Shown here: positions 1 to 8,738 of the stretch, piece after piece
Layout: each line of letters begins with the position of its first letter
How positions within the stretch are numbered: position 1 is the first letter of the stretch
Origin: Catellatospora citrea
Lineage (GTDB): Bacteria > Actinomycetota > Actinomycetes > Mycobacteriales > Micromonosporaceae
NCBI RefSeq assembly: GCF_003610235.1
Contig: NZ_RAPR01000001.1
Location: 8,843,593 to 8,907,592, forward strand
DNA length: 64,000 nt
Direction of reading: 5' to 3'
Made by a program: the position numbers and the translations under genes
Notes under the pieces: model-generated
The model's input: the letters and a program-made list of their open reading frames with translations, nothing else
The model's database searches: none
Told to the model about the DNA's origin: nothing

Positions 1-2753
1 ACCGGGATGTTCTGGTTGCGGAAGTTCTGGATGACGGCGAGTTGGTCGGCGGGCAGGTACGGCTGCTCCTTCACCCAGTTGGTGCCGTGGGTGTAGGAGC
101 CCTCGCCGACGGCGACGACCGCCACCTTCGGCGCGGGCCCCGTGTCCTGGTAGACGTTCACCCCGGCGGTCGAGGCCCTGGCCCGGATCGCGTCGATGAT
201 GTTCTTCGACCCGTACTCGGAGTGGAAGTAGCTGGTCCAGATGCAGCAGGCCAGCGCGTCCGTGGCCCGCGGCCCGGCGACGACGATGTTGTCGCCCGCG
301 TTGAGCCGCAGCGGCAGCACGCCGTTGTTCTTGAGCAGCGTCATCGCCTCCCGCGAGGCCTGGTTGGCCAGCGCGGTGTAGGACGGCTGGTGCATCCGGT
401 ACGGCCCGTTGACCGGGTCGCCGTACGGTGCCTCGAACACGCCGAGCTGGAACTTCAGCCGCAGGATGCGCCGGACCGCGTCGTCGATGCGGGCCGCCGG
501 GACACCGGCGGTGAAGGTGGCGATGGAGTAGCCGGGCGCGCCCGGGTCCGCCCCGCCCATCACGTCCGAGCCGGCCTTGGCCGCGCCGACCCAGGAGCCC
601 GAGGGCAGCCAGTCGGTCGTGATCAGACCGGTGAACCCGAGGTTGTTGCGCAGGTACGCCAGGATCGGCGCGCTGTCGCCGGCCCCCGGGCCGCCCGGGT
701 CGAGCAGCGAACTGCCCGCGTACCCCGGCATGATGTTGACCGCGCCGGCCTCCATCGCCGCCCGGAACGGGATCATGTGGTACTTGATGGTGACCGCGTC
801 GTACACGATCAGCGCCTCACCGCCCGCGCCCTCGCCCGGCCAGTGCTTGACCGTGGCCAGCACCGACGCCGGGTTCAGCTCCGGGCCGCCCTGCAGACCG
901 GCCACCAGGGCCCGCACCTGCGCGGCGGCGACGTCGGCGTTCTCGCCGTTGCCCTCCTGGATGCGCGGGTACAGCACCTTCGTGCCGACCTCCGCCAGCG
1001 GCCCGAGCACGCCGCGGGTGCCGACCTCCAGCTGTTCGCGCCGCTGCATGTCGCCCAGCTGGTACGCCAGCGGGTAGTCCCTGGTCGCGGCCAGGGCGCT
1101 CTGCGTCGGGTAGGTGGTCTTGTAGCCGTGGATGGTGTCGCCCGCCGACACGAACGGGATGCCCAGCCGCGTCGACGCCGACGAGGTCAGGAAGTTGTGC
1201 AGGTCCGGTCCTTCCGCCGGGCCGAAGTGCCAGCCCGACCGGTTGAAGGTCTGGGCGTTGTAGAACATCTGGTAGGCCTTCTCCTCCAGCGTCATGCGCC
1301 CGAGGAGGTCGTTGACCCGTGTCTCGACCGGCTGCCGCCAGTCCTCGTACGGCTCGATGGCGCCGTTCTTGTTCAGGTCGCGGCTGCCGTTGACGACGTT
1401 GACGCCGTCGGCGACGTTCTCCAGCACCGGCAGGTACACGCTGAACTTCCGGATGTTCGACACCTGGAGCGTGCCGCCGGAGCCGTTGACCGCCACCACG
1501 TACCACTTGTAGGTCCACCGGTCCGGCAGGTCCCAGGTGGGGGTGTAGGTCGTGCCGGTCGGTTCGGCGACCTTGGTGTACAGGTCGATGAGGTTGCCCG
1601 GCTGGGTGAAGTCGTAGTCGGTGCGGCTGATGTTGATCCACACCTGGTAGCGGGCCGCGCCGCCGACCGCGTTCCAGCTCAGCGCCGGCCGGCGGGTGGT
1701 GGTGACCATGGCGGCGTCGGCCGGGCCGGTCAGTGCGAACTGGCCGGTGGTCGTCGGGGGCCGGGTCGGGCCGGACAGCATCGGCGGCGTGGTCGCCGAG
1801 GTGCTGACGGTGCCGAACACCTGCAGCTCCCACAGCGAGTAGCCGTAGCCGGTGGCCCGGGCGGTGCCATAGAGGCGCAGGTAGCGGCCGCTGCCGCTGA
1901 TGTTGAGGGTTTCGACGCCGCCGGGGCCGGTGGTCGTCGAGTAGATCGTGGTCCAGTTCGTCGCGTCGTTGGACGTCTCGATCCGGTAGCCGCGGGCGAA
2001 CGCGGACTCCCAGTTCAGCACGACCCTGGAGATCGTCGCGGCGCCGCCGAAGTCGATCCGGATCCACTGCGGGTCGCTGAACTGGCTGGACCAGCGGGTG
2101 GCGGTGCGGCCGTCGAGGGCGGCGGCGGGGGCGTTGCCGCCCTCGTACGACGACGCCTCGACCTTCTTGAACTCCGAGATCGGCGTGCCGCCCGGGTTCG
2201 GCGGAGGACTCGGGCTGGCGCTCGGGCTGGGGCTGGGCTGGCCGCCGATGACGCCGAAGACCTGGAACTCCCACAGCGAGTAGCCGTAGCCGTTGGCACG
2301 GACCGTCCCGTACACGCGTACGTAGCGCCCGCTGCCGGTGACCGCGAGGGTCTGCGTGCCGCCGGTCCCCGTGGTGGTCGAGTAGATGTTGGTCCAGGTG
2401 TTGCCGTCCGGTGACACCTGGATCTGGAAGCCGGTCGCGTACGCCGCCTCCCAGACGAGTTTCACCTGGTCGATCGCGGCGGTCGCGCCGAGGTCGACGC
2501 GGATCCACTGCGGATCGCTGAACTGGCTGGACCAGCGGGTGCCGGGATCGCCGTCGACGGCGGCGGCGGCCGGGGTGCCCGCGCCCTCGATCGACGAGGC
2601 GAGGACCGGCTTGCCCTGGGAGATCAGCGGACCGGCGGCCTGGGCGGGCACGCCCGCCAGGGACTGTGCGAGCAGTGCGAGCGTGACGGCGACGGCCGCC
2701 GCCAGGCCCGCGCGGCTGCGCCATGGCAGCCGTGAGGACGTGCTGAGCGACAT
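1..2753 (-). CDS. secreted glycoside hydrolase family 3 protein with two F5/8 type C domains (partial, 3' end outside window)
   Basis: The reading frame is open from an ATG at 2753, behind a CAGGAG ribosome binding site, to the left edge, giving 917 codons. Residues 1 to about 40 form a Sec signal peptide ending near AQAA. Two discoidin (F5/8 type C, CBM32-like) domains lie at about 45-165 and 196-314, joined by a Pro/Ser linker. A fibronectin III-like stretch follows (about 324-421), then a GH3 catalytic barrel. In the barrel I see KHWPGEG (about residue 637), which matches the family substrate-binding KHFPG motif, IMPGY, and TTDW (about 712), whose Asp fits the GH3 nucleophile. The last visible residues (AVVAVGE..THGTNW) start the GH3 C-terminal domain. 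By family it should release sugars from extracellular beta-glucosides or related glycans. The exact substrate cannot be read. A LacI-type palindrome 75 bp upstream suggests sugar-controlled expression. Confidence 0.9.
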   Translation of the reverse strand, partial: MSLSTSSRLPWRSRAGLAAAVAVTLALLAQSLAGVPAQAAGPLISQGKPVLASSIEGAGTPAAAAVDGDPGTRWSSQFSDPQWIRVDLGATAAIDQVKLVWEAAYATGFQIQVSPDGNTWTNIYSTTTGTGGTQTLAVTGSGRYVRVYGTVRANGYGYSLWEFQVFGVIGGQPSPSPSASPSPPPNPGGTPISEFKKVEASSYEGGNAPAAALDGRTATRWSSQFSDPQWIRIDFGGAATISRVVLNWESAFARGYRIETSNDATNWTTIYSTTTGPGGVETLNISGSGRYLRLYGTARATGYGYSLWELQVFGTVSTSATTPPMLSGPTRPPTTTGQFALTGPADAAMVTTTRRPALSWNAVGGAARYQVWINISRTDYDFTQPGNLIDLYTKVAEPTGTTYTPTWDLPDRWTYKWYVVAVNGSGGTLQVSNIRKFSVYLPVLENVADGVNVVNGSRDLNKNGAIEPYEDWRQPVETRVNDLLGRMTLEEKAYQMFYNAQTFNRSGWHFGPAEGPDLHNFLTSSASTRLGIPFVSAGDTIHGYKTTYPTQSALAATRDYPLAYQLGDMQRREQLEVGTRGVLGPLAEVGTKVLYPRIQEGNGENADVAAAQVRALVAGLQGGPELNPASVLATVKHWPGEGAGGEALIVYDAVTIKYHMIPFRAAMEAGAVNIMPGYAGSSLLDPGGPGAGDSAPILAYLRNNLGFTGLITTDWLPSGSWVGAAKAGSDVMGGADPGAPGYSIATFTAGVPAARIDDAVRRILRLKFQLGVFEAPYGDPVNGPYRMHQPSYTALANQASREAMTLLKNNGVLPLRLNAGDNIVVAGPRATDALACCIWTSYFHSEYGSKNIIDAIRARASTAGVNVYQDTGPAPKVAVVAVGEGSYTHGTNWVKEQPYLPADQLAVIQNFRNQNIP

Positions 2754-2827
2754 GGGCTGCTCCTGATGGAGACGGGACGGGACAGGCCCTGCCGGGTGGG
2801 GGACGGCCACGATCGACGAGACCTGTT

Positions 2828-2841
2828 GGAGAGCGCTCTCC
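2828..2841. promoter_or_regulatory. LacI-family operator upstream of the GH3 gene
   Basis: GGAGAGCGCTCTCC is a perfect 14-bp palindrome, 75 bp before the GH3 start codon. It resembles the CebR/CelR-type operators (TGGGAGCGCTCCCA) that control glycosidase genes in actinobacteria. The regulator is not next to it in this window; the LacI gene at 44.5 kb is a distant candidate only. Confidence 0.7.
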
Positions 2842-2887
2842 CGACAGAGTCATCGAAACAGCCCGATTAGTCAACCCGTGCCGCGGC

Positions 2888-3310
2888 TCAGCGCACGCGC
2901 GGATCCTCCAGCGCGCGGGCGGCGGCGGCCAGCACGCCTCCCGCGCACATGCCGGGCGCGCCGATCAGCAGGATCTCGCGGTCGATCCACTCCACCCGCT
3001 CGATGCCGGGCCGGGACGTCAGTGAGGCGTCGAGCGACAGTTCCGCGTCGTCGGCGTACAGGGAGCGCGCCTCGTCTCCGGCCCACAGGTTCCAGTGCAG
3101 CGGGCCGCCGTCGTGGCCGCCCGACCACTGCTCGGACATGGGCACGACGGAAAAGTCACCGGTGGCGATCAGGTCCCGGACGGTCGTCGACGGCGGATCG
3201 GGGTACCTGCTGGCGATGACGACGTCGAGGACGTCCTCGACGTGCTCCACGCAGGCGCAGGCTGGCGGCTGCGGCGGGATCCAGCCGTCCGTGCGAGTGA
3301 GATCGGACAT
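2888..3310 (-). CDS. hypothetical protein, 140 aa
   Basis: I do not recognise the family. The protein starts MSDLTRTDGWIPPQPPACAC, is soluble-looking, acidic in the middle (residues about 70-110) and Ala-rich at the end, with no signal peptide or membrane segment. The ATG at 3310 follows a TATGAT -10 box by 6 nt, so a leaderless transcript is likely and the longer upstream extension of the frame is not needed. It lies between the GH3 gene and a small membrane protein on the same strand, but the gap to the GH3 start holds that gene's operator, so they are separate units. Confidence 0.7.
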   Translation of the reverse strand: MSDLTRTDGWIPPQPPACACVEHVEDVLDVVIASRYPDPPSTTVRDLIATGDFSVVPMSEQWSGGHDGGPLHWNLWAGDEARSLYADDAELSLDASLTSRPGIERVEWIDREILLIGAPGMCAGGVLAAAARALEDPRVR

Positions 3311-3316
3311 CGCGGC

Positions 3317-3322
3317 ATCATA
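3317..3322 (-). promoter_or_regulatory. -10 box TATGAT, leaderless promoter
   Basis: TATGAT on the minus strand sits 6 nt before the ATG at 3310. Confidence 0.5.
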
Positions 3323-3405
3323 GGCCGCCACGCGGCCGGCCGCTTGCCGGGTGCGGCGGGCACCCCGCCGATCGTCGTGGCACGACCTGCGGAGTCCCGC
3401 CGGGA

Positions 3406-3711
3406 TCAGGCGGCGACGGCCTCGCGCCTGCGGGCGAGGTACTCGCCGATGCCGAGGTGCAGGGCGAGGTTGAGGACCGCCGGGAAGGCGACCAGGAACT
3501 CGAACACGCCCGGCGAGGCGTGCTCGGTGAACTGGGCGGTGAGGATGCTCCACGGAGCGCCGCCGAGCAGCACCGGGATGCTGAGCAGCACGGTGCCGAA
3601 GCCCGAGCCGCCGCCGGTGTCGCCGGAGCCGACCACCACGAACACCGCGACCAGCGGGATCACCAGCAGAGCGTGGACGAGTACGGCCAAACGTCGTACC
3701 GAGACAGTCAT
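3406..3711 (-). CDS. small integral membrane protein, 101 aa
   Basis: The protein has three predicted membrane segments: about residues 8-27 (LAVLVHALLVIPLVAVFVVV), 40-58 and 69-88. It ends with a basic RRRE tail, so the C-terminus is probably cytoplasmic. It resembles the small SCO4225-like membrane proteins of actinomycetes, but this is a weak impression. It lies 63 bp downstream of the FtsX-type permease on the same strand and could be co-transcribed with it. No catalytic residues are visible and no function can be assigned. Confidence 0.7.
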   Translation of the reverse strand: MTVSVRRLAVLVHALLVIPLVAVFVVVGSGDTGGGSGFGTVLLSIPVLLGGAPWSILTAQFTEHASPGVFEFLVAFPAVLNLALHLGIGEYLARRREAVAA

Positions 3712-3774
3712 TCGGAGGAGGGTAGCGGGGTCTCGCCTCGTGCGAAACCCCCTCTACCCACAGCAATCAGGACA

Positions 3775-6501
3775 TCACTCCTCGGCGAGCAGGCGGGGCA
3801 CCGGGATCCGTTGCTGCGCCAGCGCGGGCGCGACGGCGGCCAGGCCGGTCGCCAACACGCCCGCCCCGGCGGCGACCAGCGCCGTGCCGACGAGGGCGGG
3901 GGGCATGGATCCGGCGAACCAGGCCGTGCCCGCCAGACCGGCCGCCGCGCCGAGCACGGCCCCGACGAGTCCGATCCCGAGCCCCTCGTACGCCACGAGG
4001 CGGGCCATCGCCGCCGCGGACCAGCCCATGGCGCGCAGCGCGGCGAGCTCGGCGGCGCGGTCGCGCACGTTGACGAACAGCACGTCGGCCACCGCGGCCA
4101 GGCCCAGCAGCAGCACCGCGGCCACGGCGACCTGATCGACGCCACGGGCCCGCACCGACACCGCGTCGCCGAGCAGGCTGCCCGTGATCGAGCCGTGGAA
4201 GGCCCAGCTGACCGCCGCGACCAGGGTGATCCCGGCGACGCCGAGCGCCAGCGCGACGACCCCGACCATTGCGCGGCCGGGCACCCGGAACAGGTTCGCC
4301 CGCGCGAGCGCGAACACGGTGCGGCGGCGCGCGGGCCGCCCGCGGTGGGGCCGGGCGGGGGAGTGCAGCACCGTGCCGGGCCTGGCCCGCGAGGCGCGCC
4401 AGGCGGGCGGCAGCGCGGCGAGCAGCGCGACGGTGAGCGCGACCGGCACCGCCGAGGCGGCGTGCCACGGGGACAGCGTGATGCCCAGCACGTCGGCCAG
4501 CGGCACGGCCAGCAGTCCCGCGAGCACACCGCCGGCCAGTCCGGTCAGCGCGACCTCGCCGGCGATCAGGCCCGCCAGCCGACCGCGGGACCAACCGGTG
4601 CACGCCAGGATCGCCAGTTCCCGCTGCCGGCTGCGGACCCCGGCGGCCGTGGCGTTGGCCAGGAACAGCACGCACACGACGAGGATGAGCCCGAACAGGA
4701 CGAGGCTCTTGCGGTCGACGGCTTTGACGATCTCCGCCGCCACGCCCTTGCGGGACCAGCCCTCCTCCAGCACCAGCGCGGGACGGCCGAACCGGCCTGC
4801 GGGCAGCGCGATCTCCTGCGGCGTCGGCGACGAGCCGAGCATGATGTCGACGTCGAGCCCGGTGCTGGTGGCGATCTCCTCGGCCGTGCGCCGGACGATC
4901 TCCCGGGACAGGTCGTCGAAGCCGGTGACCCCGGCGACCCGCACCCGCACCGCCGAGATCGGGGTGCGACCCGCGCCGGGTTGCCGGTACTGGACGTTGT
5001 AGAAGTCCGGCAGCGCGTCGATCGTGGTCAGCATCAGCGGCGGCTGCTGCGCGTAGCCGCCGGGGGCGAGGTTGGGCAGCAGGTCGCGCCCGCCGAGCGC
5101 CGCGCACGACGCGCTGTCGCCGCAGCCCAGCCTGGCCGGCTGGTACGTGGTCAGCGGCACACCCGCCAGCGTCGAGAAGTCCTGAAGCGCGCGCGGATCG
5201 AAGGTGCCGACCGGCCGCAGCTGGACGATCGGCTTGCCGACCGACTGCGGGTCCATCCTGCGCTGCCTGGTGAGCCCGCGGAACGCCGTGTCGAGCACCT
5301 CGGGCGGCAACTGCGGGTAGTCGGTGACGCCCCACTCCTGCGTCTGCAGATCGGGCACCGCGACGGGGGTCAGCCGGCCCGCCGCGTCTCGCGTGTACTG
5401 CACGGGCTGCGGGGTGAAGTATGCGCCGACCTTGCCCATGTAGATGTTGCGCAACGACATCGCCAGTTCCTGGTGGGCCTGCGCCGCCGAGACCGTGCCC
5501 GTCCACACCACCGTGCCTGGCGCCGCCGTCAGTCGCGGGGCGAGGTCGGCGAAGGTCGCGTTCGGCACCGCCTCGGCGACGGCGTCGGGCAGCCGCTCCA
5601 CGACGAGCTGGTCGGCGGCGTCCACCGACGGCTGCGAGCTGTAGAGGACCGGCACGCCGACGACCGGGTCCGCCCCGTCCTCGTCGACCGGCATCGTGGT
5701 CGTCGGACCGGTGAGGTACTCGCCGCTGTCCACGGCCCGGTCCAGTCCCACCAGCGCGGCCTCGGCGGCCGGGTCGATCGCGGCCAGCAGGAACGGCAGG
5801 TCCCATGCGGTCGACATGGTGCCGGGCCGGTCCACGGCGCGGCCGTGCTCCCGGGTCTGCGAGGCGCAGGCGAGCTCGACCGTGGCACCGCTCAGCTCGC
5901 CCAGTGCGTCGAAGTCGCCGGCAGTGCCCCCGCAGACCGTGACCTCCCGCCCGGCGACGATCTCCACCACCGGGTCCTGCTGCCGAGCAGGATCGTTCGA
6001 GATCGCGATGCCGTTCGGGGTGAAGTAGTGGTAGCGCGGTGGGGTGGTGATCCGGGTCGTCCCGCCGTCGGTGATCCGGGTGCGGGTGATGCGGTAGACG
6101 CTGCGGTCGTCGCGCGGCACGATCGTCGACAGGTCCATGTCCACCACGGTCGGGGCGAAGCTGATGCCGATCATCGCGATCGGCGCGGCCACCTCGACGC
6201 CGCGCACTCCGCGGATCGTCGCCACCTGGTCCAGCGAGATCCCGCCGAAGTGGTCGGACAGGAAACTCGGGCGGATCAGCCCGGCCGCGTTCTCCGGCTC
6301 CAACCGGGAGCCTTTCGGGCGGACCAGGATGTCGTACGCGCCGCGGTAGTTCTCGCCGACCTGCTGCGTGACCTGCAGCCGGGACGTGTCGACGGTTCCG
6401 GTGAGGACGGTGAACCCGGTGGTCGCCACGAGCACCCCCGTGAGCAGCGCGACCGAGCGGGCCGCGCGGCGGCGCAGCTGCGCCAGGATGATCCGCAACA
6501 T
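3775..6501 (-). CDS. FtsX-like ABC transporter permease, 908 aa
   Basis: The N-terminus MLRIILAQLRRRAARSVALL leads into one membrane segment (about 14-35), followed by an extracytoplasmic region of about 550 residues. Then comes a block of membrane segments with two FtsX domains: about 585-680 (..RSRQRELAILACTGWSRGRL..) and 790-890 (..RDRAAELAALRAMGWSAAAM..). Two such FtsX units in one chain, each with the RxxELAxLxxxGWS signature, is typical of MacB/FtsX exporters for lipids, peptides or lipoproteins. I chose the ATG at 6501 because GGACAGGA lies before it; frames starting 10 or 6 residues earlier are possible. No ABC ATPase is adjacent on either side, which is odd for this family. The gene is divergent from the DinB gene. 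Confidence 0.85.
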   Translation of the reverse strand: MLRIILAQLRRRAARSVALLTGVLVATTGFTVLTGTVDTSRLQVTQQVGENYRGAYDILVRPKGSRLEPENAAGLIRPSFLSDHFGGISLDQVATIRGVRGVEVAAPIAMIGISFAPTVVDMDLSTIVPRDDRSVYRITRTRITDGGTTRITTPPRYHYFTPNGIAISNDPARQQDPVVEIVAGREVTVCGGTAGDFDALGELSGATVELACASQTREHGRAVDRPGTMSTAWDLPFLLAAIDPAAEAALVGLDRAVDSGEYLTGPTTTMPVDEDGADPVVGVPVLYSSQPSVDAADQLVVERLPDAVAEAVPNATFADLAPRLTAAPGTVVWTGTVSAAQAHQELAMSLRNIYMGKVGAYFTPQPVQYTRDAAGRLTPVAVPDLQTQEWGVTDYPQLPPEVLDTAFRGLTRQRRMDPQSVGKPIVQLRPVGTFDPRALQDFSTLAGVPLTTYQPARLGCGDSASCAALGGRDLLPNLAPGGYAQQPPLMLTTIDALPDFYNVQYRQPGAGRTPISAVRVRVAGVTGFDDLSREIVRRTAEEIATSTGLDVDIMLGSSPTPQEIALPAGRFGRPALVLEEGWSRKGVAAEIVKAVDRKSLVLFGLILVVCVLFLANATAAGVRSRQRELAILACTGWSRGRLAGLIAGEVALTGLAGGVLAGLLAVPLADVLGITLSPWHAASAVPVALTVALLAALPPAWRASRARPGTVLHSPARPHRGRPARRRTVFALARANLFRVPGRAMVGVVALALGVAGITLVAAVSWAFHGSITGSLLGDAVSVRARGVDQVAVAAVLLLGLAAVADVLFVNVRDRAAELAALRAMGWSAAAMARLVAYEGLGIGLVGAVLGAAAGLAGTAWFAGSMPPALVGTALVAAGAGVLATGLAAVAPALAQQRIPVPRLLAEE

Positions 6502-6620
6502 GGAGGCATCCTGTCCCATACATTGTGACAATGCAACCCGTTCGGGTGGCGACCAGGCCCGGATTGTCGGATGCGGCCCATAGGGTGAGGCCGAATCAAC
6601 CGAACGATGGGGGTCTTCTC

Positions 6621-7136
6621 ATGTCCGAATCCGCCAAGACCGTCACCGGGGAGCGCGCCGACCTGCTGGAGACGCTAGGCAAGCACCGCTACTTCCTGCG
6701 CTACACCGCGCAGGGCCTCAGCGACGAGCAGGCCGCCGCCACGCCGACCGCCAGCGCCCTCAGCGTCGGCGGCCTGATCAAGCACGTCACGGCGACGGAG
6801 CAGCAGTGGATGCGCTTCGCGGTCGACGGCGCGTCCGGCATGGGCGCGGGCGACGGCGGCGAGGTCGACTGGGCCGACGGGTTCAGGATGACCGCCGGTG
6901 AGACGGTCGAGAGCCTGCTCAAGTCATACGAAGAGGTGGCCCGCCACACCGACGAGCTGCTCACCACCCTCGACCTGGACTCGGCGCACCCGCTGCCGGA
7001 GGCGCCCTGGTTCGAGCCGGGAGCGCGCTGGTCGGTGCGCCGCGTGGCGCTGCACCTGATCGCCGAGACGTCCCAGCATGCCGGGCACGCCGACATCATC
7101 CGCGAGACGATCGACGGCCAGCGCACCATGGGGTGA
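6621..7136 (+). CDS. DinB family protein (DUF664 type), 171 aa
   Basis: The four-helix DinB-like fold is indicated by GLIKHVTATEQQWMRF near residues 52-67 and by RRVALHLIAETSQHAGHADI near residue 140. The conserved metal-binding His pattern of the family is H55, H147 and H154 (approximate). Members of this family in mycothiol-using actinobacteria are thought to be thiol-dependent S-transferases or metal-dependent hydrolases. The substrate is unknown. The ATG at 6621 is preceded by GATGGGGG. The gene stands alone and is divergent from the FtsX permease. Confidence 0.85.
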   Translation: MSESAKTVTGERADLLETLGKHRYFLRYTAQGLSDEQAAATPTASALSVGGLIKHVTATEQQWMRFAVDGASGMGAGDGGEVDWADGFRMTAGETVESLLKSYEEVARHTDELLTTLDLDSAHPLPEAPWFEPGARWSVRRVALHLIAETSQHAGHADIIRETIDGQRTMG

Positions 7137-7192
7137 CCCGTGGGTCGGGCGTGGTTCGTGTGCCTGGCGTGACCGGGCTTAGTCCGATGGTG

Positions 7193-7257
7193 TCCGGCGG
7201 TTGATCCGCCGGAAATCCCCCTTCGGCAGTGTGGAGGGCTTAGCCACTGAAGGGGGA
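7193..7257 (+). promoter_or_regulatory. tandem hairpins in the 5' leader; the second hides the ribosome binding site
   Basis: Hairpin 1 is TCCGGCGG/CCGCCGGA (7193-7200 with 7206-7213, 5-nt loop). Hairpin 2 pairs 7216-7231 with 7245-7257 through TCCCCCTTC/GAAGGGGGA plus AGTG/CACT around a 3-nt bulge. The whole Shine-Dalgarno AAGGGGGA of the next gene lies in its 3' arm. Hairpin 1 may instead end the DinB transcript. Confidence 0.55.
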
Positions 7258-7262
7258 ACAAG

Positions 7263-8048
7263 ATGACTACGCCATCCGACCGGGCCGCCGACGTCACACA
7301 GCGGGCCGGGCCGGTGATCGCCGGATACGAGATCGGCAACGCCGGCCTGGCCGCGCTCGGCCTGGCCGCCGACCAGGCCGCCGCGCACCACACGGGGCTG
7401 CGGGTGCTCGTCACGCGGCGGATTCCGGTGTGGACCAGCCACCTCGCGATGGGCGTCTGCCCGCCCGCCGCCTTCGAGGACGGGGAACCCGCCGCGAGCC
7501 TTGCCCGCGAGGCCGCCGCGCAGCTGCGCCACGACCACCCGGGCACCGACGTCACCCTGTACGGCACCGGCCGCTCCCTGCCGCAGGCACTGCGGCGCGC
7601 GGCCCCGGCCGCGTCCATGCTGGTGACCGGCCGCGACACGGCCGGCCCTGGCGCGACGGCCCGGCTCGCGGGTAGGGCCGGCTGCCCGGTGGTCAGCGTG
7701 CCCGGCGAGACCACCGCACCGGACGCGCCCGTACTGCTCGTGGGCGGCGACGCACCCGGCGACGAGGCCGAGTTCGCGATGGTCGAGGCGGCGGCGCGTG
7801 GCGTGCCCGTGCTGGCCTGCGACCTGGGGCCGGCCAACGGCGGGTTCGCCGACGCGGTCGTGCAGGCCGCGGACCGCCACCCGGCGGTCGAGGTGCGCCA
7901 CCAGGGGCGGGGCGGCCTGGACAGGGCCCCGGCGGGGCTCGCCGTCGTGCGCGCCCCGGCCCGGCGGCGGGACGCGGGCTGGCAGCTGCTGATCGGCCTG
8001 CTGCGCGACGCGCCGTACCCCGTCGCGGCCGTCCCCGGCCATCGCTGA
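7263..8048 (+). CDS. universal stress protein-like protein, 261 aa
   Basis: The layout resembles two degenerate Usp-type alpha/beta repeats. The first covers residues about 18-125 (PVIAGYEIGN.. to ..PVVSVPGE) and the second about 130-230 (APVLLVGGDAPGD.. to ..GLAVVRAP). The ATP-binding GxxGxxxxxxxxxG(S/T) loop of canonical UspA proteins is not clearly present, so nucleotide binding is doubtful. The ATG at 7263 follows a strong AAGGGGGA site, but that site is locked in a predicted hairpin, so translation may be controlled. Family members respond to stress or starvation. The specific role here is unknown. Confidence 0.65.
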   Translation: MTTPSDRAADVTQRAGPVIAGYEIGNAGLAALGLAADQAAAHHTGLRVLVTRRIPVWTSHLAMGVCPPAAFEDGEPAASLAREAAAQLRHDHPGTDVTLYGTGRSLPQALRRAAPAASMLVTGRDTAGPGATARLAGRAGCPVVSVPGETTAPDAPVLLVGGDAPGDEAEFAMVEAAARGVPVLACDLGPANGGFADAVVQAADRHPAVEVRHQGRGGLDRAPAGLAVVRAPARRRDAGWQLLIGLLRDAPYPVAAVPGHR

Positions 8049-8120
8049 CCTGCCGCCGAACCGGCGTGCGCGGCAGCGTGGCGGCGTACGCTCGGGTGGT
8101 CTGCGCTTTCGGGGGAGAGC

Positions 8121-8738
8121 ATGGCCACTTATGACGCGGCGACGACCGGCCTGATCATCACGGATCCGTACAACGACTTCATCAGCGAGGGCGGCAAACG
8201 GTGGCCGCAGCTCAAGGAGGTCGCCGAGGCGGTGGGCCTGATCGAGCACATGCGGCAGCTGATGTCGGCCGCGCGGGGCGCCGGAATCCAGATCTTCTAC
8301 TCGCGGCACCGCCGCTGGCGGCCAGGTGACTACGAGCAGTGGCGCAACGCCACGCCGTACCTGCTGCGCGCGGCGGGCATCCAGCTGTTCGCGAAGGGCA
8401 CCTGGGGCGGGCAGTGGCACCCCGACTTCGAGCCGCAGCCGGGTGACGTCGTCCTGCACGAGCACTGGGCGCAGAGCGGGTTCGCCAACACCGATCTGGA
8501 CGTGCAGCTCAAGCAGCACGGCGTCAGCAAGCTCATCCTGATCGGCCTGATCGCCAACACGTGCGTGGAGTCGACGGCGCGGTTCGGTATGGAGGCCGGC
8601 TACCACGTCACGCTGGTCCGGGACGCGACGGCGGCGTTCAGCTTCGAGGCGATGCACGCCGCCCACGAGATCAACGGGCCTACCGTCGCCAACGAGATCA
8701 CCGACACCGCGAGCCTGGTCAGCGCCCTGGCCGGTTAA
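8121..8738 (+). CDS. isochorismatase-like cysteine hydrolase, 205 aa
   Basis: The protein shows the isochorismatase-like fold: GLIITDPYNDF at residues 10-20, with Asp15 as the likely catalytic acid; a Lys near residue 92; and LIANTCVESTARFG near 150-163, which holds the nucleophilic Cys. Family members hydrolyse amides or enol ethers (nicotinamidase, isochorismatase, N-carbamoyl amidases). The substrate cannot be read. GGGGGAGAGC before the ATG is a good ribosome binding site. Its TAA stop is interlocked with the stop of the converging Kelch-like gene (shared TTAA at 8735-8738). Confidence 0.85.
   Translation: MATYDAATTGLIITDPYNDFISEGGKRWPQLKEVAEAVGLIEHMRQLMSAARGAGIQIFYSRHRRWRPGDYEQWRNATPYLLRAAGIQLFAKGTWGGQWHPDFEPQPGDVVLHEHWAQSGFANTDLDVQLKQHGVSKLILIGLIANTCVESTARFGMEAGYHVTLVRDATAAFSFEAMHAAHEINGPTVANEITDTASLVSALAG

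Noticed and set aside
42..2414. 790-codon plus-strand open frame
   Set aside because: It is the reverse shadow of the GH3 gene; its translation is Arg/Val/Gly/Asp-rich with no domain, while the minus strand gives clear F5/8 C and GH3 motifs.
3457..6528. 1023-codon plus-strand open frame
   Set aside because: Low-complexity, Arg/Gln/His/Gly-rich shadow opposite the FtsX permease gene.
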